Assembly: GCA_902802815.1 (NCBI GenBank)
Contig: CADCNQ010000006.1
Location: forward strand, 1 to 64,000
Direction of reading: 5' to 3'
From: an uncultured Bacteroidales bacterium
Lineage (GTDB): Bacteria > Bacteroidota > Bacteroidia > Bacteroidales > Bacteroidaceae
Length of the DNA stretch: 64,000 nt
Below are positions 41,423-48,863 of the stretch, piece by piece. Position numbers and translations under genes: made by a program. A model generated the notes under the pieces. It saw only the letters and a program-made list of their open reading frames with translations. It was not told the origin of the DNA and ran no database searches. Every line of letters begins with the position of its first letter. Position 1 is the stretch's first letter.

Positions 41423-42280
41423 GTGAAACGTCCTGAGACACTTGATGAAATCAAGGCGCGCGTCTATAGGATAATCTTCTATAGCGACACTCCGGCTGGC
41501 AAGCTTTTCGATGTCCTACTCCTGTGGGCTATCGTCTTGTCCATACTCCTTGTCATTGTGGAGAGTATGCAGGGGGTGTCTCCTGTGTGGAAGAAGGTCT
41601 TCGAGGTGTTGGAGTATGTCTTCACGGCATTCTTCACCATCGAGTATGTGTGCCGCATATGGTGCTCTAAGGAGCCGCGGCAGTATATATTCTCCTTTTT
41701 CGGTATCGTCGATCTCCTCGCCACCCTGCCGCTCTATATAGGCTGGTTCTTCGGTCCGGTGAGGTATCTGATGATTGTCCGCACGTTCCGGCTCATCCGT
41801 GTCTTCCGCGTATTCAAGCTGTTCTCCTTCCTTGAGGAGGGCGATCGTTTGATGCGTTCGCTGATGCTCTCTTCGCGTAAGATAATGGTGTTTTTCCTAT
41901 TTGTCGTCATCATGGTCATATCGCTTGGCACGCTGATGTATATGGTGGAGAGCACAGTGCCCGGGAGCCAGTTTCACGACATCCCTTCCAGTATCTACTG
42001 GGCCGTTGTCACAATGACCACTGTGGGCTACGGGGACATTGCGCCGGTGACACACATCGGACGTATGCTCTCCATGCTTGTCATGCTGCTGGGTTACACC
42101 ATTATGGCTGTGCCCACGGGTATTGTCTCTGCGCAGTTCATCCACGACCGCCATATCTTCGATGACGAGAAGTACGGACCGAAGTGTCCGGAGTGCGGTT
42201 GCCCTATGACCGAGGAGATGAACTACTGCCCTCATTGCGGCACCGCTGTCGAACAGGATAAGATTCATCATCACTCATGA
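41423..42280 (+). CDS. Voltage-gated potassium channel with zinc-ribbon tail
   Basis: 285 residues, GTG start at 41423 with a close AGGAGA site. Six helices: S1-S3 (about 28-47, 60-78, 88-108), an S4 voltage sensor with five arginines at three-residue spacing (VRTFRLIRVFRVFKLF, about 119-134), S5 (153-174), and the pore with selectivity filter TVGYGD at 200-205, then S6. The cytoplasmic end is a small zinc ribbon (CPECG at 255, CPHCG at 269) in place of the usual RCK domain. Overlaps the next gene by 4 nt (ATGA). Confidence 0.88.
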   Translation: MKRPETLDEIKARVYRIIFYSDTPAGKLFDVLLLWAIVLSILLVIVESMQGVSPVWKKVFEVLEYVFTAFFTIEYVCRIWCSKEPRQYIFSFFGIVDLLATLPLYIGWFFGPVRYLMIVRTFRLIRVFRVFKLFSFLEEGDRLMRSLMLSSRKIMVFFLFVVIMVISLGTLMYMVESTVPGSQFHDIPSSIYWAVVTMTTVGYGDIAPVTHIGRMLSMLVMLLGYTIMAVPTGIVSAQFIHDRHIFDDEKYGPKCPECGCPMTEEMNYCPHCGTAVEQDKIHHHS

Positions 42281-42717
42281 TACATCATCCGCTGATATGG
42301 CTCAAGCGTCTGCCTCACCGCAAAGGTTACGGTGTTCATTCGCCCTTTGCCTATAATTTCCTGCGCGATGTGGTCTATGAGAACAACCACTACTATGCTT
42401 ACGAGGACATAGAGCATCATCTTAAGGGCAATTGGTGGCAGCGGCGCTGTCAGCGTAAGCGCGAGCGTTTGCTCTTCCGTCTGCGTAACTGGTGCGGGGA
42501 GCGTCCCTTCATCCACGTCATGCAGTGGAACCCCGAGGTGGGGCGGTCTCTCTCTCCCGATGCCATGCTCGTGCTGGATGCCCTGCAGGACAATCTCCCG
42601 GCATGGGATATGATAAAGAAGGATGCTCGCACGCGTGTCACCTTCGACCTTTATGACATGGGTGTTGCGCTATTCACTCCTACGCTCAACAAACAGAACT
42701 ATATTGTCAATTGGTGA
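42277..42717 (+). CDS. Short relative of a Bacteroidales methyltransferase-like family
   Basis: 146 residues. It begins IHHPLIWLKRLPHRKGYGVHSPFAYNFLRDV, a pattern (RKGYGVHSPFAY) seen at the start of a Bacteroidales family of putative SAM-dependent methyltransferases, and ends FDLYDMGVALFTPTLNKQNYIVNW, like their C-end. Between them are only about 80 residues and no glycine-rich SAM motif, so the catalytic core seems to be missing. It may be a shortened paralogue with another role, or decaying. Coupled to the channel gene by an ATGA overlap. Function unknown. Confidence 0.6.
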   Translation: MIHHPLIWLKRLPHRKGYGVHSPFAYNFLRDVVYENNHYYAYEDIEHHLKGNWWQRRCQRKRERLLFRLRNWCGERPFIHVMQWNPEVGRSLSPDAMLVLDALQDNLPAWDMIKKDARTRVTFDLYDMGVALFTPTLNKQNYIVNW

Positions 42718-42763
42718 GAAAACACAGATTAACAGAAACGAATAACACAAAAATAATAAGATT

Positions 42764-42985
42764 ATGTATTGGACACTGGAATTGGCATCTAAACTTGAGG
42801 ATGCTCCCTGGCCTGCCACCCGTGAAGAGCTTATCGACTACGCAGTTCGTAGTGGCGCTCCCCTTGAGGTGATTGAAAACCTCGAGGAGATTGAGGACGA
42901 GGGCGAAATCTACGAGAACATCGAAGACCTCTGGCCCGACTATCCTACGAAGGAAGACTTCCTCTTCAACGAGGACGAGTACTAA
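42764..42985 (+). CDS. DUF2795-like small acidic protein
   Basis: 73 residues, MYWTLELASKLEDAPWPATREELIDYAVRSGAP and an acidic C-end (ENIEDLWPDYPTKEDF). The pattern of a helix pair with PATREELIDYA matches the DUF2795 group of small proteins found throughout Bacteroidetes. Strong codon bias suggests high expression. Function unknown. Ends 10 nt before the convergent GH2 gene. Confidence 0.75.
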   Translation: MYWTLELASKLEDAPWPATREELIDYAVRSGAPLEVIENLEEIEDEGEIYENIEDLWPDYPTKEDFLFNEDEY

Positions 42986-42995
42986 GGGAAGCTTT

Positions 42996-45425
42996 TCAAC
43001 GGCTCACCGTAAGGGTCTGTCCCTCAAGGAAAGGCGATGAGGCTCTTACGGTGAACCGCTTTTCACCCTCTTCCGGCTGTATATATGCCACGAGACGTCC
43101 ATTGTGCGTGCGCAGACGGTTGCGCTGTTGGCGTCCTGTGATGGTGGCATCGGTGATGTTGCCGTGCTCCATGCCCAGTAGGCGTGCTCCGCGTACCATG
43201 AGTGTCACCTCGTTGTCGGCAGTTGTTACAGTATTTCCGTTTTCATCCACCACTTCCACGAAGACGTGTGCCACAGAGTCTGTGGTCAGTTTCAGAGCGC
43301 TGGGCTTACCGGTGGTCACCAGTTCGTAGGAGGCTCCGTTGTCTGTCTCGCAGCGCAGTGTGCCTGGCTCGTATGCAACGCTCCACATGAGTGCTCCGGT
43401 GGCTTCGTCTCGGCGGGGTTTTCCGCCCGTTTCCTTACCGTTCAGCAGCAGCCGTGCGTCCTTGCCGTTGGTGATGCACACCACCATCACGCTGTCGCCC
43501 AACTCCCAGTTCCATCGTCCGGGAGCATTGATGTTGGGGCGCTGGTTGCGTCGGTTATTGCCGCCTCGTCCGGGACGTGAGAAGTTGCGGTAGGTGCCGA
43601 TGTAGCATACGGGCTTTGTGCTCCACAGCGTTGCCCGGTACCATCCCGAGGGCTTGCGCCAACCGGCCAGGTCCAGCAGTCCTGCCGACGACCCGCGTGC
43701 GGGCCATTGACCGCTTTCGCCCAGATAGTCGATACCGGTCCAGAGGAACTGTCCGAAAATGTGCTCGTTGTCCGTTACAGCCTTCCATGCAGGCAGGTCG
43801 TGGCGATTTTCCGAACCGTATATGATGCGCAGGGGATATGTCTTGTGGTCTATGCCATAGCGGCTCTCCGTGTAGTTGTATCCCACCACATCCACAGCGG
43901 AGGGATATGCCGTGGCATTTGACATCACGACACCTGCCAGTGCGCCTGTCGTGGGTCGTGAGGGGTCGATGGCTTTCACTATCTTTGCCAGTCGCTGTGC
44001 GATGATGCCGATACGCTCGGCATTGGGCTGCTCGGGCTTGTAGCCTCCGTAAGCCGGTTGTGTGAACTCCTTCCCGTCACCATTGAGCACTGGGTGAGAG
44101 TAGGGGTCGTTGGGGTAGTCCACCTCGTTGCCTATGCTCCACAGGAACACGCTGGGGTGACAGCGGTCGCGGCGTACCATGTCGGCCACGTCGCGGTCTA
44201 TCCATTCCTCGAAGTAGGTGTATGTGCCTTGGAACTCGGGTTTGCCGGCATTCCATCCCTTCATCCATTTGCGCTTAGGGAACTCCCATTCGTCCGATGC
44301 TTCGTCCATCACCAGCAGTCCCAGTTCGTCGCACAGGTCGTACACCTCGGGAGCGTGGGGATTGTGGCTAAGACGTATGGCGTTTACACCGATATCCTTG
44401 AGTTCTGCCAGACGGCGGCGCCATACTTCCTTCGGTACGGCCACGCCCAGCACACCTGCATCATCGTGCACGCACACGCCCTTCACCTTGATCCATTCAC
44501 CGTTGAGGGCGAAACCCTTGTTGGGTGAGAAGTCCAGTGTGCGCAGTCCGGCACTCACTACGGACGTGTCGTTGTCCTCGGTCTTCGGGGCATTGAGCAC
44601 GGTTCTGAGCGTATAGAGGTAGGGTCTTTCAAGTGTCCAGCGCTGCGGGTTCTTCACCGTTAGCGTCACCGTCTTCTTCTCCCGACTTCCGATGGCTGTC
44701 TTTGCCGCAGCTGCCACTTTGCCGTCCTTGTCGATGAGTTGCACCGTGGCACTTAACTTGCCGCTCTTTCCTTGTCTTTCGTCAGTTGTCTCCACGTCCA
44801 CTTCCACCGTGGCTTTGCTTTTGTTTATGGCGGTCAGCCGGTAGGCTGTGCCCCACTGTGCCAGATGCACCTCGGGAGCGTTCACTAGCCACACGTTGCG
44901 ATATATGCCCGAACCTGTGTACCAGCGCGAGTCGAACTCCTGTCCGTGGTTCACGCGGACGGCCACCACGTTACCGTCCTTCTCCAGATAGGGCGTCATG
45001 TCATATAGGAATGAGGCGAAGCCACTCGGGCGCTTGCCCAGCAGATGCCCGTTGATGTACACTTCGGAGTAGTTGTACACACCCTCGAAGTAGATATAGT
45101 GACGTCGTCCCTCAGCCAGTTTACCGGCGGGGATGTGCAGACGGTACCATGCAACACCTCCCGGCAGATAGCCCTGACACGAACCCTTGTCGGGCGACAT
45201 GGGCAGTTCCACGCCCCAGTCGTGCGGCAGGTCAACCTTGCGCCATCGTGTATCATCGAAGGCTTTCTCCTTCATCTCAGATTGTTCGCTGATGTTCCAT
45301 GCACTGTCCACGCGAAGGAAGCTCCATCCCCTGTTGATTTTTTCGGCATGCCCGAATGACACCTGTGACTGCACTCCCGCAGCCGTTATCAGCAGTGCGA
45401 AGAGCGTAGTAAGTAGTTTTTTCAT
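42996..45425 (-). CDS. Secreted GH2 beta-galactosidase-like glycosidase with DUF4982
   Basis: 809 residues from the ATG at 45425 (MKKLLTTLFALLITAAGVQSQ, signal peptide). GH2 order: sugar-binding domain (25-185; LPHDWGVELP, YTGSGIYRNVWL), Ig-like domain, TIM barrel with acid/base Glu434 (WSIGNEVDYP) and nucleophile Glu539 (YGSENRHD), a DUF4982 module containing an unusual basic, Gly/Asn-rich loop (SRPGRGGNNRRNQRPN) and a C-terminal Ig-like domain. Periplasmic hydrolysis of beta-galactosides is the likely role, substrate uncertain. Only about 25-30% alike by eye to the other GH2 in this window, so not a recent duplicate. Confidence 0.88.
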   Translation of the reverse strand: MKKLLTTLFALLITAAGVQSQVSFGHAEKINRGWSFLRVDSAWNISEQSEMKEKAFDDTRWRKVDLPHDWGVELPMSPDKGSCQGYLPGGVAWYRLHIPAGKLAEGRRHYIYFEGVYNYSEVYINGHLLGKRPSGFASFLYDMTPYLEKDGNVVAVRVNHGQEFDSRWYTGSGIYRNVWLVNAPEVHLAQWGTAYRLTAINKSKATVEVDVETTDERQGKSGKLSATVQLIDKDGKVAAAAKTAIGSREKKTVTLTVKNPQRWTLERPYLYTLRTVLNAPKTEDNDTSVVSAGLRTLDFSPNKGFALNGEWIKVKGVCVHDDAGVLGVAVPKEVWRRRLAELKDIGVNAIRLSHNPHAPEVYDLCDELGLLVMDEASDEWEFPKRKWMKGWNAGKPEFQGTYTYFEEWIDRDVADMVRRDRCHPSVFLWSIGNEVDYPNDPYSHPVLNGDGKEFTQPAYGGYKPEQPNAERIGIIAQRLAKIVKAIDPSRPTTGALAGVVMSNATAYPSAVDVVGYNYTESRYGIDHKTYPLRIIYGSENRHDLPAWKAVTDNEHIFGQFLWTGIDYLGESGQWPARGSSAGLLDLAGWRKPSGWYRATLWSTKPVCYIGTYRNFSRPGRGGNNRRNQRPNINAPGRWNWELGDSVMVVCITNGKDARLLLNGKETGGKPRRDEATGALMWSVAYEPGTLRCETDNGASYELVTTGKPSALKLTTDSVAHVFVEVVDENGNTVTTADNEVTLMVRGARLLGMEHGNITDATITGRQQRNRLRTHNGRLVAYIQPEEGEKRFTVRASSPFLEGQTLTVSR

Positions 45426-45527
45426 ATCAGTAGTTATGTATTGTATTAAAAAATGTACAAAAATGCAAACTATCACGTTAATTAGACAGAAAAAGTGCCT
45501 CGAAGGTTTATTATGCGCGTCACTTTT

Positions 45528-45558
45528 TTTGCTATATCGGAAAATATGATTAAATTTG
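45528..45558 (+). promoter_or_regulatory. Promoter of the isomerase gene (TTTG, 19 nt, TAAATTTG)
   Basis: TTTG at 45528-45531 and TAAATTTG at 45551-45558 with 19 nt between, a full -33/-7 pair. The ATG is 45 nt further on. Confidence 0.75.
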
Positions 45559-45603
45559 TGGCATTAAACATTAAAAAAACATCCTTAATTTATATTTAGT
45601 ATT

Positions 45604-47100
45604 ATGCAAAACATTCCTGTTATCAAGATTGGTATTGTTGCGGTGAGCCGCGACTGTTTCCCCGAGTCATTGGCTGTCAACCGCCGCAAGGCTGTTATTG
45701 CAGCATATGAGAAGAAGTTCGGCAAGGATGGCATCTACGAGTGTCCCATCTGCATAGTTGAGAGTGAGATTCATGCCCAGCAAGCTCTTGAGGACATCAA
45801 GAAGGCCGGCTGTAACGCTCTGTGCGTATATTTGGGCAACTTCGGTCCCGAGATTTCTGAGACTATGATTGCCGACTGGTTTCAGGGCCCCACTATGTTC
45901 TGCGCTGCTGCAGAGGAGACTCAGAACGACCTCATTGACGGTCGCGGTGACGCCTACTGCGGTATGCTGAATGCCAGCCAGGCCCTGTCCTTGCGTAAGA
46001 CGCGTGCCTACATTCCTGAGGAGCCCGTGGGCGATGCCGGACAATGTGCAGAGATGATACACGAGTTCCTGCCCATCGCCCGTGCCATCGTGGGTCTGCA
46101 GAACCTCAAGATTATCAGCTTCGGCCCTCGTCCAAACAACTTCCTGGCCTGCAACGCTCCTATCCGCGCCCTCTACGATCTCGATGTTGAGATTGAGGAG
46201 AACTCTGAACTTGACCTCCTTGAGGCGTTCCAGAAGCACGCCGGCGATCCCCGTATTGACGAGGTGGTGAAGGATATGGCTAAGGAACTTGGCACGGGCA
46301 ACAAGATTCCTCAGGTGCTACCTAAGCTGGCTCAGTATGAACTCACGCTGACCGACTGGATTGAGGCTCACAAAGGCTCTCGCAAGTATGTGGCTATGGC
46401 CAACAAGTGCTGGCCTGCCTTCCAGACCATGTTCGGTTTTGTGCCTTGCTATGTCAACAGCCGTCTTACGGCCCGCGGCATTCCCGTAGCCTGCGAGGTG
46501 GACATCTACGGCGCTCTGTCCGAGTTTATCGGTACCTGTATCACTCAGGATGCTGTCACCCTGCTCGACATCAACAACTCTGTGCCTCAGGATATGTACG
46601 AGGAGAGCATCAAGGGCAAGAAGTTCGAGTGCGACAGTTACACGGAGAAGGAGATATTCATGGGCTTCCACTGTGGCAACACAGCATCTTCCAAGGTGTG
46701 CAACTGTCAGATGTGCTTCCAGCGCATCATGGCTCGCGCTCTGCCTGTAGAGGTGACCAACGGTACCCTTGAGGGCGATTTGGTTCCCGGCAAGGCTACG
46801 GTATACCGTCTGCAGTCCACAGCCGACACCAAGTTGCGCGCCTACATCGCTCAGGGCGAGATTCTGCCCGTGGCCACCCGCTCGTTCGGCTCCATCGGTA
46901 TCTTCGGCATCAAGAATATGAGCCGTTTCTATCGTCACGTGCTGATTGAGAAGCACTATCCCCACCATGCTGCCGTGATGTTCGAGCATGCCGGCAAGTA
47001 TATGTGGGAGGTACTGAAGTATATGGGTATTCCTGTTGAGGAAATCGACTACAATTTCCCGAAGGGTGACTATTATCCCACGGAGAATCCTTTCTGCTAA
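45604..47100 (+). CDS. L-fucose/L-arabinose isomerase-family protein
   Basis: 498 residues. Motifs of the FucI/AraA fold: VVSRDCFPESLAVNRR-like start, VYLGNFGPE, the segment ALSEFIGTCITQDAVTLLDINN with metal-binding residues (Glu of ACEVDIYG and Asp of LLDINN), GFHCGNTASSK, and the C-terminal HYPHHAAVMFEHAG with a metal-binding His. It interconverts an aldose and ketose, cytoplasmic. L-fucose and L-arabinose are both plausible; a GH51 arabinofuranosidase is 5.6 kb away and no fuculokinase is near. Strong promoter, strong codon bias and a strong terminator suggest a highly expressed single-gene unit. Confidence 0.8.
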   Translation: MQNIPVIKIGIVAVSRDCFPESLAVNRRKAVIAAYEKKFGKDGIYECPICIVESEIHAQQALEDIKKAGCNALCVYLGNFGPEISETMIADWFQGPTMFCAAAEETQNDLIDGRGDAYCGMLNASQALSLRKTRAYIPEEPVGDAGQCAEMIHEFLPIARAIVGLQNLKIISFGPRPNNFLACNAPIRALYDLDVEIEENSELDLLEAFQKHAGDPRIDEVVKDMAKELGTGNKIPQVLPKLAQYELTLTDWIEAHKGSRKYVAMANKCWPAFQTMFGFVPCYVNSRLTARGIPVACEVDIYGALSEFIGTCITQDAVTLLDINNSVPQDMYEESIKGKKFECDSYTEKEIFMGFHCGNTASSKVCNCQMCFQRIMARALPVEVTNGTLEGDLVPGKATVYRLQSTADTKLRAYIAQGEILPVATRSFGSIGIFGIKNMSRFYRHVLIEKHYPHHAAVMFEHAGKYMWEVLKYMGIPVEEIDYNFPKGDYYPTENPFC

Positions 47101-47112
47101 AGTTGTGTATTA

Positions 47113-47153
47113 CAAAAAAAAGCAGGCATCCTTTTCGGGTGCCTGTTTTTTTT
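47113..47153. terminator. Bidirectional terminator
   Basis: Stem GCAGGCATCC with GGGTGCCTGT (two G-T pairs), loop TTTTC, flanked by eight A and eight T. Serves both the isomerase and the convergent GH26 gene, whose stop is at its right edge. Confidence 0.9.
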
Positions 47154-47154
47154 C

Positions 47155-48225
47155 TTACTTTACGTGCGGTATTGCCTGTTGTCGCAGGACTTTCATGTCA
47201 TCGCGTGTCATGACGAAGTCGTTCGAGAAGGCCTCTTTCCACCATGCTGCGTTGCAGCTGCTGTGGCTGGTGCTGTTGAATTCGGGGCTGTTGGTGTTGT
47301 GGGTACGCCCGTGGTCATACCATGGCATGAAGAAGAGCCACTTGCAGCCGGCATTCCATTGCATGCTGATGTCAGGCACATTGCCACACTCCGTAAGTGC
47401 CGCGAATTTAGCGGGTGAGCTGTCGCGAAGGAATTTGTAGCAGGAGGTGTAGATGTCCGCTGCGCTGTTGTTGTTATAGACATCGATGCTGACAATGTCC
47501 ACATACTCGTCACCGGGATACCATCGGTAGCCGTCACTGTAAGGCTTCCCCCATGCAGCAGCCTGTGTCCACACCCAAATGAGATTGTCGAGACCCTCCT
47601 CACGGAAGCGCCGGTACATCGTGCGCCAGAGCTCGTTGCACGCCTCGGGGTCGCGGCCCCACCAGAACCACATGCCCCCAGCCTCGTGGAGCGGTCGCCA
47701 GAGCACGGGTATGTTTGCTCTTTTCAGCAGTTTCAGATAGGATGCAATCTGGTCGATGTCTTTTAACATCAGTTTGTGTTCTTTGCTCTCGGGCTCGAAT
47801 ATCTTGCGCACGTCGAAAGTGGTCTTGTCGGGCTCTGTGCCCCAGTAGAAGGAGTATGCTCCGCTCCTGTTGGCGGGTACGTTCCAGTGCCACATGACAG
47901 TCACCAGGCCACCCTCGTTGTTCCAGCGTATCACTTCGCTGATATCGTTATAGTCTATCCATCCTCCTTCCGTAGAGAGGTGATGATGAATATAGTCGAA
48001 GCCGTTCAGGGCCGGCCACTTACCGGTATGCTGGTGCACCCACTTGGCTTCGTTTAGGTTCCAGTTGACGCAGGCCATCGTGCCGGAAATGGTCTTCTTG
48101 CCTTCAATAGACCTCAAACACAGCAGCAGTTGTTCTGCTTCGGCTGAGTGTCTGGGTGCATCCTGAGCAGAGATGTTGCCGATGACGATGCAGAACAGGA
48201 AAAGGAGGGTGACAGAATGTTTCAT
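47155..48225 (-). CDS. Secreted GH26 beta-mannanase
   Basis: 356 residues from the ATG at 48225 (MKHSVTLLFLFCIVIGNISAQ, signal peptide). GH26 TIM barrel: ISGTMACVNWN, GGLVTVMWHWNVP, acid/base Glu181 in WRPLHEAGG with the following MWFWWG aromatic cluster, and nucleophile Glu279 in AALTECGNVPD. It cleaves beta-1,4-mannan. With an SPI signal it should be periplasmic or secreted. It has its own promoter and terminator and is not next to other mannan genes. Confidence 0.9.
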   Translation of the reverse strand: MKHSVTLLFLFCIVIGNISAQDAPRHSAEAEQLLLCLRSIEGKKTISGTMACVNWNLNEAKWVHQHTGKWPALNGFDYIHHHLSTEGGWIDYNDISEVIRWNNEGGLVTVMWHWNVPANRSGAYSFYWGTEPDKTTFDVRKIFEPESKEHKLMLKDIDQIASYLKLLKRANIPVLWRPLHEAGGMWFWWGRDPEACNELWRTMYRRFREEGLDNLIWVWTQAAAWGKPYSDGYRWYPGDEYVDIVSIDVYNNNSAADIYTSCYKFLRDSSPAKFAALTECGNVPDISMQWNAGCKWLFFMPWYDHGRTHNTNSPEFNSTSHSSCNAAWWKEAFSNDFVMTRDDMKVLRQQAIPHVK

Positions 48226-48269
48226 CTTTTTATTATCCCGTTTACAGTTAAACATACACTATTTGCCTG

Positions 48270-48277
48270 CAAAATTA
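48270..48277 (-). promoter_or_regulatory. -7 box (TAATTTTG) for GH26
   Basis: The minus strand reads TAATTTTG 45 nt before the GH26 ATG. Close to it on the other strand is TTTTGCAGACG, part of a TTTGCA-rich region. Confidence 0.45.
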
Positions 48278-48410
48278 CGGAAAATTTTGCAGACGAATGT
48301 CGTTTTCACATTATTTAGTATGTTGAATGCCTGTGCCGTTGCAGGTGCAAAGCTCGTGCAGTGACACTTTGTGCAAAAATCCGCGATGTGGCACGCCGCC
48401 AGCCCGGTTA

Positions 48411-48460
48411 CTTCGGACCGCGAGTTCGGTCGTTTCGGACTGGCAGTTAGGTCGTTTCGA
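48411..48460. repeat. Tandem repeat, 22-nt period
   Basis: AGTTCGGTCGTTTCGG (48423-48438) and AGTTAGGTCGTTTCGA (48445-48460) are 16-nt units with two mismatches. A partial unit CTTCGGACCG precedes them. Confidence 0.6.
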
Positions 48461-48500
48461 GCTTAGAGGCAGCGTAAAGGCTGGGTGAGAGAGTGGAATG

Positions 48501-48684
48501 TTGCAAAATTGCATTGCATTTACTTTTAGTTCGGAGTGAGAAAGAGATGGAATGGTGTAATTATAGTATATATACATTATAACTATATACATATTAGTAA
48601 ATTATATAATAAATTACTATAAATTACCTGTCTTTTTATTTTCCTTCAAATTTTGCAAAAATGAAATGCAATGCAATTTTGCAA
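48501..48684. repeat. Perfect 21-bp inverted repeat, 142-nt spacer
   Basis: The arm at 48501-48521 (starting TTGCAAAATTGCATTGCAT) is the exact reverse complement of 48664-48684. Flanks diverge at once on both sides. The spacer is AT-rich and codes nothing. Could be a small non-autonomous element, a long hairpin or a protein-binding pair. Confidence 0.75.
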
Positions 48685-48779
48685 TATTTGGTAGGGCTGG
48701 ACACTGTCTTTCCTCGAATAAGGTGCATTCCTTTGGATTGTAGAGTGGAAAGCATACTCTTGGCTCTTTACAAAAAGCT

Positions 48780-48828
48780 CCAATAACCAATAAACTATAA
48801 CCTCTAATCACTGAACTTTGAACTAAAA
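48780..48828. repeat. Heptamer array, 7 units
   Basis: CCAATAA, CCAATAA, ACTATAA, CCTCTAA, TCACTGA, ACTTTGA, ACTAAAA. Each unit ends in AA or GA. It ends four bases before the ettA -7 box, so it occupies the place of the -33 element. Confidence 0.8.
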
Positions 48829-48832
48829 ATCG

Positions 48833-48840
48833 TATCTTTG
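48833..48840 (+). promoter_or_regulatory. -7 box (TATCTTTG) for ettA
   Basis: TATCTTTG, 23 nt before the ATG. The context CGTATCTTTGCTnCGAAAA is the same as at the GLUG gene promoter (2944-2963), and both follow a heptamer array. Confidence 0.6.
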
Positions 48841-48863
48841 CTGCGAAAATAATAAAAAAATAT

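Larger units (their letters stand above)
48278..48832. other. Gene-free AT-rich interval
   Basis: No open frame of note on either strand. The left part (to about 48470) is GC-rich and holds a short tandem repeat. The middle (48550-48625) is almost only A and T (TATATATACATTATAACTAT and similar). A perfect 21-bp inverted repeat brackets the middle, and the right end is a heptamer array leading to the ettA promoter. Confidence 0.7.

Noticed and set aside
48501..48684. Insertion sequence ends
   Set aside because: No transposase frame lies between the arms and the span is only 184 bp. A miniature element remains possible and is listed as such.
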